Below are positions 14,081 through 23,968 of a DNA stretch of 64,000 bases, in pieces. The DNA is from Ectocarpus siliculosus (lineage: Eukaryota > Sar > Phaeophyceae > Ectocarpales > Ectocarpaceae), in assembly GCA_000310025.1 (NCBI GenBank), contig FN649740.1, forward strand, positions 2,182,834-2,246,833, in the 5' to 3' direction. How positions within the stretch are numbered: position 1 is the stretch's first letter; each line of letters starts with the position of its first letter. The notes under the pieces were generated by a model. That model was not told the DNA's origin. It ran no database searches and was given only the letters and a program-made list of their open reading frames with translations. Position numbers and translations under genes: made by a program.

Positions 14081-14196
14081 CTTTGTAATGTCTGTCTGTC
14101 TATCTAGATGTCTTTCTCCTTGTCTTTCCCTTCTCTCCATCTGGTCTCTTCCTTTCTTTTTCTCTTTCTCTTTCTTTTTCTTTCTTTTTCCACTCT
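14081..14196. repeat. Pyrimidine-rich tract followed by two TTAGGG-like units
   Basis: Runs of TCTG then CTTT dominate about 115 bp, followed at about 14198 by two TTAGGG units. Low-complexity sequence; two units are too few to call an interstitial telomere. Confidence 0.6.
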
Positions 14197-14261
14197 AGGG
14201 TTAGGGTTAGTTAGCGGATGCGTACGTAGTACATGTTGACCCTTCCTTTTACTACAGGTGG

Positions 14262-14362
14262 CCTAGACTATCTGTCGTTGTCGTTGACTTCTATTGGCTT
14301 TTTTTGGGTAAGTTAACCTGTGACCACGGGAATCGACCCCGGTCAAATCAAGTGTTAGAGCC
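14262..14362 (-). repeat. Retroposon R1, internal-deletion copy
   Basis: Minus-oriented match to the middle of R1 (GGTCGATTCCCGTGGTCACAG on the minus strand), with part of the element missing between the AACTTACCC segment and the CAATAGAA segment. The (CAA)n tail is absent from this copy. Confidence 0.6.
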
Positions 14363-15061
14363 ACACTACAGCAGTAGTACGGACAGAAGAAGGTACTGGG
14401 CAGAGAGAACGGAACGGTTTTTGAAAACAACAACACATTATTACATGAAACCGATCGTCCACACTCCTCTTGATATAGTCTGTAAATACCACCACCGTTG
14501 TTGTATGTACAACCAACTTTTGCTGTGCCAGACGCAACGACGAGCGGGAGGCTGAGGTTCAGCAGAAAATCTAACAAGTACAATACAGAGTAGTAGCGCT
14601 TCTGCGGCGAGGTTTATTGCAATAAGGAGCGGCCCCCAAGATGCACGTTAGATGTGTTGTCTAACACCAAGGCGCATCACCCAGGAAGCCTTGGCACAAG
14701 GTAGCACAGAGCAGCGGTATATAATCGGTCGTGTACAAGCAAGCGCACGTGCCATGCTCTCTGGGCAGCAGTACGCCGTTTTGTGCAGCACTGCTTGAAG
14801 TATTAATCATGGGTGATGGGGAGTAAATGAACGTACCTTTGACTCTTTGACTGCATATATATATATATATATGCTCGCAAATCTTCTTCTTGGCGGTAAG
14901 GGGTGCGGTTGTTGTGTCGGTGTGTCCTTCAAATTGCGAGATTAGGCCAACTCTTACGGAACGCCTGCATTTTTTTCTGGAACCCACACAGAAGAATCAC
15001 GGTGGAAATTCCCAGGCCACCAGAGAGCAGCTTCGATTCTTGAGGCCAATCCTCCTCCTCC

Positions 15062-15235
15062 TGTTGTTGTTGTTGTTGTTGTTGTCTTCACATTAAAAAC
15101 CGTTCCGATCTCTCTCTACCCAGTACCTTCATATGTCCATACTGATCCAACTCTTGACGCGGTCGATTCCCGTGGTCACAGGCTAACTTATCCTAAAAAG
15201 GTACACTCAAATGACTGGCCCCCAGGCGTCCCAAG
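15062..15235 (-). repeat. Retroposon R1 copy, (CAA)n-tailed
   Basis: Plus strand reads (GTT)n then CTTCACATTAAAAACCG and continues through GGTCGATTCCCGTGGTCACAG. Read on the minus strand, the element ends in TAATGTGAAGA plus (CAA)n. The tail end is constant among copies while the other end varies, as expected for 5'-truncated retroposons. Confidence 0.65.
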
Positions 15236-15429
15236 CCTATGGTCGGAAACGGAAAGAAAGAGCAAAAGTCGCGTCACCGTCTGATCTGTGTCATCACGAC
15301 GCACATGGGGACGCCTACCTACACGCGGGTGCCGCGCGCGCGCAACAATACCTGCACAAAGACCTCAAACCTCAAACAAAATCAAATCCCAGCCAAAAAT
15401 TCCCGCTGGGATTTGGGCCTCCGGGGGTG

Positions 15430-15480
15430 TTGTTGTTGTTGTTGTCTTCACATTAAAAACCGTTCCGATCTCTCTCTACC
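15430..15480 (-). repeat. Retroposon R1, strongly truncated copy
   Basis: Only the (GTT)n tract and about 35 bp of adjacent R1 sequence (to CTCTCTCTACC) are present. After that the sequence diverges from the other copies. This is a short end-only copy. Confidence 0.65.
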
Positions 15481-15577
15481 GTGTATCTGATCTGCGATTC
15501 GATTTGAAATTTCAGTTTCTCGGCAAATAACAGTACCGTAAGGAAGGAGTGGTATGCATATATATGTCCTTGGTCTT

Positions 15578-15830
15578 ATTGTTGTTGTTGTTGTTGTCTT
15601 CACATTAAAAACCGTTCCGATCTCTCTCTACCCAGTACCTTCGTATGTCCGTACTGATCCAACACTCGACGCGGTCGATTCCCGTGGTCACAGGTTAACT
15701 TACCCTAAAAAGGTACACTCAAATAAACTGGCCCCGAGGGGTCCGCAAGTCAATAGAAATCAACGACAGATATATTCTGGAATCCTCCACTCCCTCTTCG
15801 CGCTATGCGAGGTATCAACTGAGACTAGCA
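15578..15830 (-). repeat. Retroposon R1, longest uninterrupted copy
   Basis: Runs from the (GTT)n tract through CTGGCCCCGAGGGGTCCGC and CAATAGAAATCAACG to CCCTCTTCGCGCTATGCGAGG. It carries the unoccupied version of the site that is filled by an inverted-repeat element in the 45-kb copy. Confidence 0.7.
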
Positions 15831-15928
15831 GTCACTATCTATCATGGGCCGGAGAGAAAGAGGTACACCCCCTTGGTTCAATCTTGGTACTTCACAACGC
15901 AAGCAGAGACAAGGCCATCTGGCACAGA

Positions 15929-16055
15929 AAAAGAGAGAAAAAAAGAGAGAAAAAAAAAGAAAAAAGAGAAAAAAAAGAGAAAAAAAGGAAAAAAATAAAA
16001 ATGGAAACCGTAAGGAGAAGAAGAGAAAATAAATGAAAATAAAATTAAAAAGGGC
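15929..16055. repeat. A/G-rich low-complexity tract
   Basis: Almost pure A and G on the plus strand (runs of GAAAAAGAGAG). Lys/Arg/Glu-rich or Phe/Ser-rich open frames across it are compositional artefacts. Confidence 0.8.
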
Positions 16056-16579
16056 GAGGACAAAGAGGGACCAGGCCGAAAATAACAAGAAGTATGAGGC
16101 AGAACAAGGCACACGGTGGAGAGACCACTAACGAACAAGCAAACACGCAAACATGGCCACCAACCAGCGATACATTGTAATGGTACGAAATCACTACTAC
16201 TGGGGGGTTGGTGCAATGGTGCAGCGTTGGGGGGGGGGGAATTGGCGAAAAGAAATTCAATCCGGCACGTGTCGTGCCACTCGGTCCGTCTCTTCTCGTT
16301 TGCTTTCTTCCCTCGCCGTCTCGTCCGTCTCCTGCCCCCCTCCCGCCCCATTGGTTGTTGGCTTGTGGTCTCGTTTGAACGCTCGTTGTCGGCTGGCCTC
16401 TTCTTCCTTCTCGGTCATGAACCTCTCAGCTCCCTGCAGCACCGCCGCATGCCAGGGTACTCCCCCCTCCACCTTCGCGGCTTCCGTCCACTTTAACTTC
16501 GGTGCCGTGTCTTTCGGTACGGGAATTCCGAGACAACTTGGGTCGGTTGTCGTAGATCCGTGGTCGGCCCCGAATGCCT

Positions 16580-18181
16580 TCAGGTCGTCGAGCACACACT
16601 TCGGGCAGTTCTGTTCCTGTCCCCCCCTACGTGGCTTCTCCCCCCCGCCAGCTCGCCGAGCATCAGTCGTTCCGGGAGTCGCCCGTCCGGCTGCCTTGCC
16701 AGTGCTCCAGCGAACAGTAGGCGTCGTTGTCGGATCGTGGCTTCAACGCTCTGGCATCCGACCCTCTTCAGCGTCTGGGCGTACGAGAGCTGCCGATAGG
16801 TGTCTTTCTTGCGCTTGTACCCGATAACTCGAAGGAGCAGTCGGTGGTGTGTCGCCCGCAGCGTCTGATAGTGGCCGCTGAGTGGTGACCATGTCGTGCA
16901 GCCGAACAGCAGTGCCTCCATCGCCTCCGCGTGGAGGAGGCGGATCTTGAGTCGGAATGGCGCTTTCGGTCTGTCGAAGAGCTCCTGGCCATATCGCCTG
17001 AGGCACGCCCACGCTCCTCTGCTCCTGTAGCTGATCTCCCGGGTGAGGTCGCCATGTTCGTTGACGAGGCCACCGAGGTACCGGAACTCGGTCGTCTGGG
17101 CGTATTTCTGTCCCGCGGCTTCGATAGTCAGTGGTGGAGGAGGCGGGGGGGGCTGTGATGTTGCAGTCGGCTTGTCCTTCGCGCGCATCAGGAGTGTCTC
17201 CGTCTTCTTCTCCGACACCGTTAGCCCGAACTCTCCGAACACCTCAACGATGATGGTCATCATTCTCGCCAGTCCTTCTGCAGACCTCGATACGACGCCG
17301 GCATCATCGGCATACAGCATCCCCCATACTGCCCTCCGTACTCGGTCAAGGGGTGTCTCCTCCGCCCCCCCCGCTTCCGTCTTCCCCTCCTCCAAGTACA
17401 CCAGGCTCCGCAGAACAACATCATCCTCGCTGAATCGGATGACAACGACCTCGAGGACCTCGGCGAAGAAGATGTTGAACAACAGTGGGGATAGCACACA
17501 TCCTTGTCGCACGCCCTGTGTCACGAAGAACCAGTCCGATAGTTCTCCGTCGTCCATGCGCACCCGGGCCCGCATTCCATCGTGGAATTGGCGGATGACT
17601 TTGATCAGCTTCGCGGAAATCCCGGCCCTGGCCAGCACTTTCCATAGCATCTTTCGGTCCACCGAATCATACGCCTTCTTCAAGTCGACGAAGCACATGT
17701 AGAGCGGTATTTTCTTTCTCCGCCCCAGCTCCTGGAGGCGGCGCACGACGAACAACATGTCGACGGTGGATCGCCCGGGTCGAAATCCGCACTGTTCCTC
17801 CGGGAGGATGTTGTTGGCTTCGCAGAAGGCGCTTAGACGGTTGGTGATGATCTTGATGGGGACCTTGCCTACGTGACATAGTAGCGAAATCCCCCTGTAG
17901 ATGTTACAGTTGGACCGGTCACCCTTCTTGTACAGCACCTTGATAGTTGCATCCTTCCACTCTTGCGGAATATCTCCTCCGTTCCACACCTTTACGAGGA
18001 TGGAATAGAGGTGCCCCAGGACGAAGGGTTCGTCGTCATCGATCTTGAGCAACTCGGCAGGGAGGGAGTCATGGCCGGGTGCCTTCCAGTTCTTGAGGCC
18101 TTTCGTTGCCCGTTTCACCTCCTCGAGTTCTGGCACCTCTCCCAACCGTTGAATGTCACGTGTCGCTGGCCGCTGCGTCAC
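16580..18181 (-). pseudogene. LINE reverse transcriptase frame
   Basis: An open frame of about 530 codons holding the RT core. Visible motifs are [24 protein letters not shown], the [13 protein letters not shown] block, [15 protein letters not shown] and the catalytic YADD at about residue 290, followed by a thumb/connection region ending [13 protein letters not shown]. The function would be target-primed reverse transcription of the element's RNA. The frame has no natural ATG: it starts directly after an in-frame TGA at a GTG codon and is offset from the upstream linker frame, which implies an indel. A proline-rich insert follows the YADD block. No RNase H motif was seen. Confidence 0.9.
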
Positions 18182-18864
18182 TCATCGATGATGTCTGGGT
18201 TCAGGGTAGGGGATTTGGTGTTGAGCAGGGTGCTGAAGAATCTCACCCACCGCTGGAGGATGTCGTCCCTGTTCCGGGGCAACACGCCGTTCTCATCCGC
18301 GACGAAGTGCTGTCCCCCCGCTTGTCTCCCGCTGAGGCCCACTGATCTCTCGAGGTGTTGGTACAGTCCTCGCATGTCGCGTTCTTTGTAGATTGTTTCG
18401 AGTTCAGTCACATATATATATCCGTCCAGGTGGGCATAAATGCCCGTTTCGACTGCTGTAGCCACTCCCTTACACGCTGCTTTCAGAGCCCTCCACGTTG
18501 CTGAGTTCCACTTGCCCCTCATCGCTCGGCGCGCTTCCCGCCGTTTGGTAAGGGCCTCCTCCAGCGCTGCTTTCGTCTCTGGGGTCTCACACCACTCCTG
18601 CGTGCGGCGTCTCCGCGGTTCCTCCCCTAGGGTCGTCCGCGCTGCTTCGAGGAGAGAATTGGAAAAGGCGGTCGCGAATTCCGCGGCGGTGGTTGTTCGC
18701 TCTTCCAGTCGTGTGTCGAGGCTGAGGAGGAACCGATTAGTCACCGCACACCGTGCTGCTTCGAACTGCAATTCCCGTCGGTTGAATTGCTTCTGTTTCG
18801 GTTTAGTCCGGGCTGCACGATTGTGGGCAAGACTGCCACCGAGGTTGACGGTGGCTACTACCAT
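18178..18864 (-). pseudogene. LINE linker region between endonuclease and RT
   Basis: A frame of about 228 codons rich in Arg, Ala and Glu, preceded in the same frame by the endonuclease terminus EEDSDHKMVV. It matches the inter-domain region usual in plant and algal LINEs (a helical segment with RRTQEWCETPETK). It ends NPDIIDE-stop, one base out of register with the following RT frame. Confidence 0.7.
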
Positions 18865-19189
18865 TTTATGGTCTGAGTCTTCTTCGACTGGGCGAATGAA
18901 GTCCCATGATGGTTTTCGGAGGTGGAATGGTTGGCAGAGAGGAGGGATGCAGGGGCAAAAGTTTGGGATGCAGCGACACCATGTATTTTTCGGGGGGGCG
19001 CATGGTTGGTTATATTATTACACACGAGAGGGGGGAAATTTCAGGTGCTAACGACTTGGTCGAACGCAATGGTTGACGGGAATTTTCCAGAGTAACAGTA
19101 TATAGCCCGAGAAACCGCTGGTGGGTGGGTGGGGAGGAGGAGGAAATATGGCATTGGAAATTGCTAGCTCACTGTACTAAGCAAGCCTA

Positions 19190-19410
19190 GGCCGCGGCAA
19201 GCCGCGGCGCTAGGTTGTTGTGCACTGTTAGCGCTAGGTTGCTGCACAGTGAAAAAGCTAGTTTGGTGTGCCGTTAGCGTTCAAGGTTGCTGCTGTCCCG
19301 TTTAGGCCAACCCGCGGCGCAAGAGGGGGTAAGGGCTAGGTTGCTGTGCACCGTCAACGCTAGGTCGCTGTACGGTGAAAAGCTAGGTTGCCGTGCAGGG
19401 CTGCACCTAC
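19190..19410. repeat. Degenerate GCTAGGTTGCTGTGCAC repeats
   Basis: At least six diverged units of the form GCTAGGTTGYTGTGCAC, spaced about 25-50 bp apart. A looser echo (CTAGGTTGGTGTGCCGGC) appears near 20010. No coding content. Confidence 0.55.
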
Positions 19411-19719
19411 CCAAGGAATCTTGCAAGAAATGGCATTCCGACATGGAGACCAATAGATTCGACCAAGTCCTCGGCAATTTATTCACAAGCGGGGAGGGGT
19501 AAACAACCCACCACGTCGTCTCTGTGCGTGTGCGGATTTCGCGTTCAAATACGTCGATGGCTCGCGTTTTGTGTGGGTGGATGGGCTGTGAGTCATGACT
19601 AAATAATCGTCTGCTGTAACGTACATCGATTGGTATTCTGGATCTTTCGCACGGGGCATTATGGGTTCGTGTGTGCGCAGGGCTTTGACATTAATTGGGT
19701 TATTGATCACGACTCAGTC

Positions 19720-20455
19720 ATGATCGGGTTTTTAACCAATCATCGGGATGAAGCCATGACCTCAATAACGATATCGATCATGACCGAAGTCATGCCTCGG
19801 TCATGACTCGGCCATGACCGAGTCGTGGCCAGTTCATGACCCGGTCATGACCGTGACCAGTAATGGCCAATGCAGTTCTGGTGCTCCTAAATAATAGCTC
19901 ACTTTCTTTGGCAAGGACATGAAACCGCCTATAAAAATCCTAACGCTAACCCAACCCCAACCCGAAACCCACACGATAGGTGGGAGATTGTCGATAGGTG
20001 GATAAGTTCTAGGTTGGTGTGCCGGCATGGGCGTTAGTTTGGTGTTAAATGAGATAACTAGCTTAGGTGGGTGGGCCGGCTACTAGGTCCTCGGCTGGCG
20101 TTGATAAGAAACGTCTACGCACACAATGGGATTATGATTGCGTCACGATGGGGTGATGAATGACATGACCATGTCTCGGTCATGGTGCACTCATCCGTGA
20201 CACGACCACGACTCGGTAACACAATCATCGCTAGATCATGACCGGGTCAGTCATGATCCAGCAGAACCTGGCCGAAAATTCCTGTGAAAGTGAGAAACAA
20301 CATACTAAAAAGTACTGAGAAACAACAACTAGAGTTATAACCCGGTCACGGCTCGGTCATGATCGGTTCATGGCTCAGTGTTGACCCGATCACTGGGCCA
20401 TGATCCGATCATAACTGTCATACCTTAGTCATCACCCGATCATGATCACGATCAC
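19720..20455. repeat. Clusters of TCATGA / CATGACCG palindromic words
   Basis: Three clusters (about 19720-19860, 20165-20265, 20340-20455) in which variants of CGGTCATGAC and CTCGGTCATGA recur every 9-15 bp in both orientations. TCATGA is itself a palindrome, so the arrays are rich in short dyads. The sequence between clusters lacks these words. Not a CRISPR: units are too short and degenerate and there are no uniform spacers. Confidence 0.6.
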
Positions 20456-21218
20456 GAGCTAACCCAAAATGTCACTCTGCATCTATTGTGGCTTTCCCCA
20501 CGCGGAGGATAGACATCAGTGCGAGGCTGCAGATAAAAAACGATAAAAAGCGGGCCAAGGCTCAATTTCTACAGGCTGCTAGTGTATTGAGTTTTGTGTA
20601 GGTTCCGCGACTGAGCAGCGTTGCCCAACCAGCTGCTGTTACTACTTTTCGTGGTTTTTTTCAGAGAGCCTTTGTTTCTTCTTGTTTTATGAACGAATAT
20701 TCATACTGCTTGACTGCGAGCCCGCACTGCTGTACCCCACGCAAACAAACGTGTCCCGTCCGTGACTTTTCCCTCGTCCCTCTTTCCTTCCCTTTCGCAG
20801 GCGCTGCACGAAATCGCCCGCTCTATCCATGTCGACCTGAAACCGCGGCAACTCTTCTTGGGCGACGGCGGGCGCGTGGTGCTCAACGACTTCAACAGCG
20901 CCAAGGTCACGAGCACGAGCCCCTCTACCGGGATGCCTTGTCCAGCAAGATGGAGCAAACGCAACAAGCTCGCCCCTCGGCCGTCGCCGGAAAATTACGC
21001 CGGACAGGTGGGTACAGTTTGCCCCCGGACTCAAACTTGACAACCTGTTATTTTGGGCGAGGCTTGTTTCCATTTTTTCAATAGAGTGCGAGATCCACTC
21101 CAAGGCACCCTTCGTTCACGTGTGAACGTGTTTCGGAATCTAGATTACATCCAATGTCCTCGCCTCCAACCTAAGCCCAATACCGTAAATTAATGATGTG
21201 CACGTTCCAAATAAGCCG

Positions 21219-21463
21219 GTCGCCCCGGTGGTCTATCTAGTGGTAACCTCGAAGAAACCGCTAGTCGCAAGGTCGTGAAATCGAATCCCCATGGGGTGAA
21301 AAATTTACAAGATTTGCGGGTGAAAGCGAAGAAAAAAAGCTGAAAAGCTCTCGTGAGGACCAAACTTTGACAGAGCACCGTTGACGAGGGAAAGCGACGG
21401 CTGGACCCTTCTCGCGATAAAAAGTAAAATTCAGCACGCACCGCAGGAGGAAGGTGGGGCACG
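21219..21463 (+). repeat. tRNA-derived SINE S1, copy 1 (kinase intron 1)
   Basis: The head, CGCCCCGGTGGTCTA then CTAGTGGTAACCTCG, resembles a tRNA with an A box. About 50 bp on is a B-box-like ATCGAATCCCC, and TCGCCCC can pair with GGGGTGA like an acceptor stem. The body shares a CGAGGGAA...ACCCTTCTC...CGATA block and an ACCGCAGGAGG end with 47179-47403. Stems are too diverged for a working tRNA. Confidence 0.65.
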
Positions 21464-22165
21464 AAAATAAAAAAAAAGAAAGAAATAAGTCCCGGTAGAT
21501 ACTCTCCTGTGTGACCCTGGATGGTTGTAGTTTTACGAAAAACACGCCGAAAAGTGCAGTATTCAACATACACTGAAGAGTGTAGTACGCGTCGCATCAC
21601 GAAAAATGGGGGGACTGTCGCCATAATAAAGAACAAATACATGTATGTAGGACGAAAAAACCCGGCCAAAACGAGGTGTTTGATCGATGCGTGGTGGGTC
21701 GATGTCAGTGTTTCGCCTTTTCGGAGTCGACACACCTCCGAGCTCTCTGCAGTGAAGTTGCCTGGATGGCCGCCCCTCCCTTCTTGAACTCCACTAAATC
21801 ACTATTCTTTTCGACCCCTCGTGGACGTATCTCCTTGCCTCCAACTCCACTAAGCAAGTCACGATTCGTTCGACCCCTCTCTTCTTGCATGTGTACGTAT
21901 CTCCTCCCGCCCCGCCCGCAGCCCTTGACGTTCTCGGTGGACGTCTACAGCATGGGAATTATATTCTACGCTCTTATCGCGGGGAGGCTGCCATTCACGA
22001 AACAGGGTGTGCAGCTGGTTCGCATGAGCACAGCCAGGCCCGAGATGGCACCATGGTGGCACAAAGGCTACACGCAGGTACATGTAGGTCGGTAGCGTTC
22101 TCCCGCGCGTTGCAGGCCACTACATAGTAATACATGTTCTCGAAGAAAGGGATTTCGGATATGTT

Positions 22166-22290
22166 CGTAAGCACGATGACCACTGGATCACCAGTCAGCG
22201 CGCATGTATTCGGTTTGGCCAAAAAATATCTTTTTTCGTGATTTTATTTGCTGACTGGTACATGTGATGGTCCAGTGGTCGTCGTGCTTC
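22166..22290. repeat. Inverted repeat in kinase intron 2
   Basis: Left arm AAGCACGATGACCACTGGAT and the reverse complement of the right arm (AAGCACGACGACCACTGGAC) match, as do the CCAGTCAG ends. The arms are about 35-40 bp with a spacer of about 50 bp. Possible remnant of a small inverted-repeat element. Confidence 0.55.
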
Positions 22291-22469
22291 TCAACAGTGC
22301 ATACTGAAAGGCCAGTCGGACAACAAACCTTTGCAATGGGAGAAGAGAGCTCCGTCGGAAAAAGAGAAGTGCTTATTGTGTAAGCCACCGCCGCCGGTTG
22401 CTGCGGCGTTTTTTTTTTGCTGAATGCAACACCGCGAAATCCATCTGCATGATGAGTCCAGGATATTTT

Positions 22470-22565
22470 AGCAATCAATTCATGGGGTTAGCGGAAGCAC
22501 TACCAGTACTTCTACTGTTTCCCGAGCAGCGCACAGCGATTCTCCCCTGTGGATAGCAGGCTCTT
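22470..22565 (+). repeat. Dispersed repeat R3, copy 2
   Basis: Shares TTAGCAATNNATTCATNG at the left and TCTCCCCTGYGGRTARCAGGCTC at the right with 13630-13725. The middle is diverged. Lies in kinase intron 2. Confidence 0.5.
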
Positions 22566-23067
22566 TTGCAAGCGTGAGAAAAAACAAAGAGGAGGAGGAG
22601 CGTGAAGAAGAAACTTCGGCTAACGACTCGCCCACCCTCCCTTCTACGTGTCGCAAATACTTGCTCAAAAGGTCATCCAAGATATGTGGGCGCGCGACCC
22701 GGACAAGAGGCCGTCTGCCGGAGAAGTCGTCGAGCGCTTGGAACACATCTTGGAAGAGCTTGGTGCTACCCCGAGCTTCTCGCTGGGAAGCGAAACACGC
22801 GACGAACAGCGCTACACGTAGTTTCGAGTGCGGAAAAACTTCTTCGGGCTGCCCGGGTACACGTTGTCAACAGAAATCGTACGTGGAGACTGTTTAGAAT
22901 GTTTCTTGATGAGAACTTGGCCTCAATACCACACAGACATTTGAATTTGAATGTACAGCAGTGCACACGCATATGCATATGTATGAGGTGGTGGTGTCTT
23001 GCTCGTGTTTCCTTGCAATATTACGCAACGAATTCAACTCTATCCATAGATGGGTCGTCCGGGATCA

Positions 23068-23112
23068 ACTAGCAATGAATCCATAGCCTTAGCGGGCACA
23101 CTCAGAGGCACC
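23068..23112 (+). repeat. Dispersed repeat R3, half copy
   Basis: CTAGCAATGAATCCATAGC with a following AGCGGGCAC...CACCTGT matches the left part of the other R3 copies. It is followed by a T-rich run. Confidence 0.4.
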
Positions 23113-23968
23113 TGTGTTTTTTTTCAGGTGCTTTTTTTTTTATTTTGGAAACTTTTGAAACACAAAGTGTCGAAGCTGCATGTATACATACCTATACTTG
23201 AAGTAGGTGATCTTCATGCAATTCTGTAAAAGGTGTGACGTGTGTGTTCAGTAGTCCATCCATTTCATGGCACACTCCACCGCAAGTGCAGTGGGCCAGC
23301 CCAACCCGACGCGGCAACAAAGAGGACTATCGTGCTTCAGCCCGCAGTGCAGTTGATACGGCGGGCGGATAGTTCTTCGTCTTTTTATGAATCGAGAACG
23401 AATCGCGTTTGCAGGGAAACATGGCAGCTGGGGTAAGTGCAGAATTTAGAGCCTGCTGAAGTAAACGCGGCAACCAGGCAATAAACGCCGAGTGTAAGGT
23501 TCCGGTCATTAAACAGTTAGACCGATGCAGAATCCGAATAACAAAGAGGGGTATTGGTATGTAGAGGACCGTAGCGTTTCAAAGAAAAACAACAAAACGA
23601 ATGTAGAATAGTAAGTAGTAGATATTTGCAGCTTGTTACAAGGGCATGAGGTTGCAGGGGAAGGTGGAGCGAGTTGGCCATGTAAAAATCATGAAGCTGG
23701 GCGTGGAGCGCATGCTAACCAAACTACGTGGGATTTCATTGATTGGGCTAGCGAAGCACGAGACAGGAGAGAGAGAGAGAAGGAGAAAGAACGTAGACAG
23801 AAAAAAGTGCACTTTTCTGATTGGTGGATTTTGTTTTAGGAAACTTCCGGTTGCCGGAAAACCCCTGGTCGATCGGTGACGTCATCCAGGATAGTGACGT
23901 CACCCCTTGGGGGGAAAATTCAAAATTTTAAAGTTGACTAGCTGTGCGTCCCCGAGCTAAACTAGAGC

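Larger units (their letters stand above)
12968..16256. other. Gene-free interval between the myosin start and the LINE
   Basis: No exon could be supported here. It holds the presumed myosin promoter side (from 12968), one copy of repeat R3, a pyrimidine tract, four R1 retroposon pieces, and an A/G tract. Open frames in it lack conserved motifs and consist largely of low-complexity sequence. Confidence 0.6.
16257..18960 (-). mobile_element. 5'-truncated LINE (non-LTR retrotransposon), decayed
   Basis: Minus-strand order: the end of an endonuclease domain with the SDHKMVV motif (about 18935-18840), a linker domain frame to 18178, the reverse transcriptase frame to 16580, and a C-terminal tail frame ([12 protein letters not shown], then AAKVEGGVPWHA) to 16257. 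The linker and RT frames meet at 18178-18181 in different frames with stops on both sides. The RT frame is also lost near 16600-16630 at G runs, after which the tail continues in another frame. These changes and the missing 5' end indicate a dead copy. Poly-A tail and target-site duplications were not identified. The clade is not assigned. Confidence 0.9.
18961..20800. other. Gene-free, locally repetitive interval
   Basis: No exon recognised. Contains short degenerate repeats around GCTAGGTTGCTGTGCAC (19190-19410) and three clusters of TCATGA/CATGACC words (19720-19860, 20165-20265, 20340-20455). It separates the LINE from the surviving kinase exons, and the expected kinase N-lobe exons are not found in it. 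Confidence 0.6.
20801..22821 (+). pseudogene. Protein kinase fragment (C-lobe only), DFN-type
   Basis: Exons 20801-21007, 21922-22077 and 22672-22821 are all phase 0 with AG/GT borders and end at TAG. They encode a catalytic loop HVDLKPRQ (HRD with R replaced by V, and the Mg-binding Asn replaced by Gln), VLNDFNSA in place of the DFG region, SPENYAG near the APE position, DVYSMGIIFYALIAGRLPF (helix F), and DMWARDPDKRPSAGEVVERL (C-lobe). The N-lobe (Gly loop, VAIK Lys) was not found upstream, where the LINE and repeats lie. Either distant exons were missed or the gene lost its 5' half. Algal kinases with DFN are known to me only loosely, so substrate and activity are unassigned. Confidence 0.75.

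Noticed and set aside
14198-14216. Interstitial telomere repeat
   Set aside because: Only two TTAGGG units; expected often by chance in a window this size.
19720-20455. CRISPR-like array
   Set aside because: Units are about 10 bp, degenerate and in both orientations, without uniform unique spacers; the genome is eukaryotic.
21219-21295. Functional tRNA gene
   Set aside because: The acceptor-like pairing and boxes are present, but D, anticodon and T stems do not form well, and the sequence continues into a repeated body shared with 47.2 kb, so a SINE fits better.
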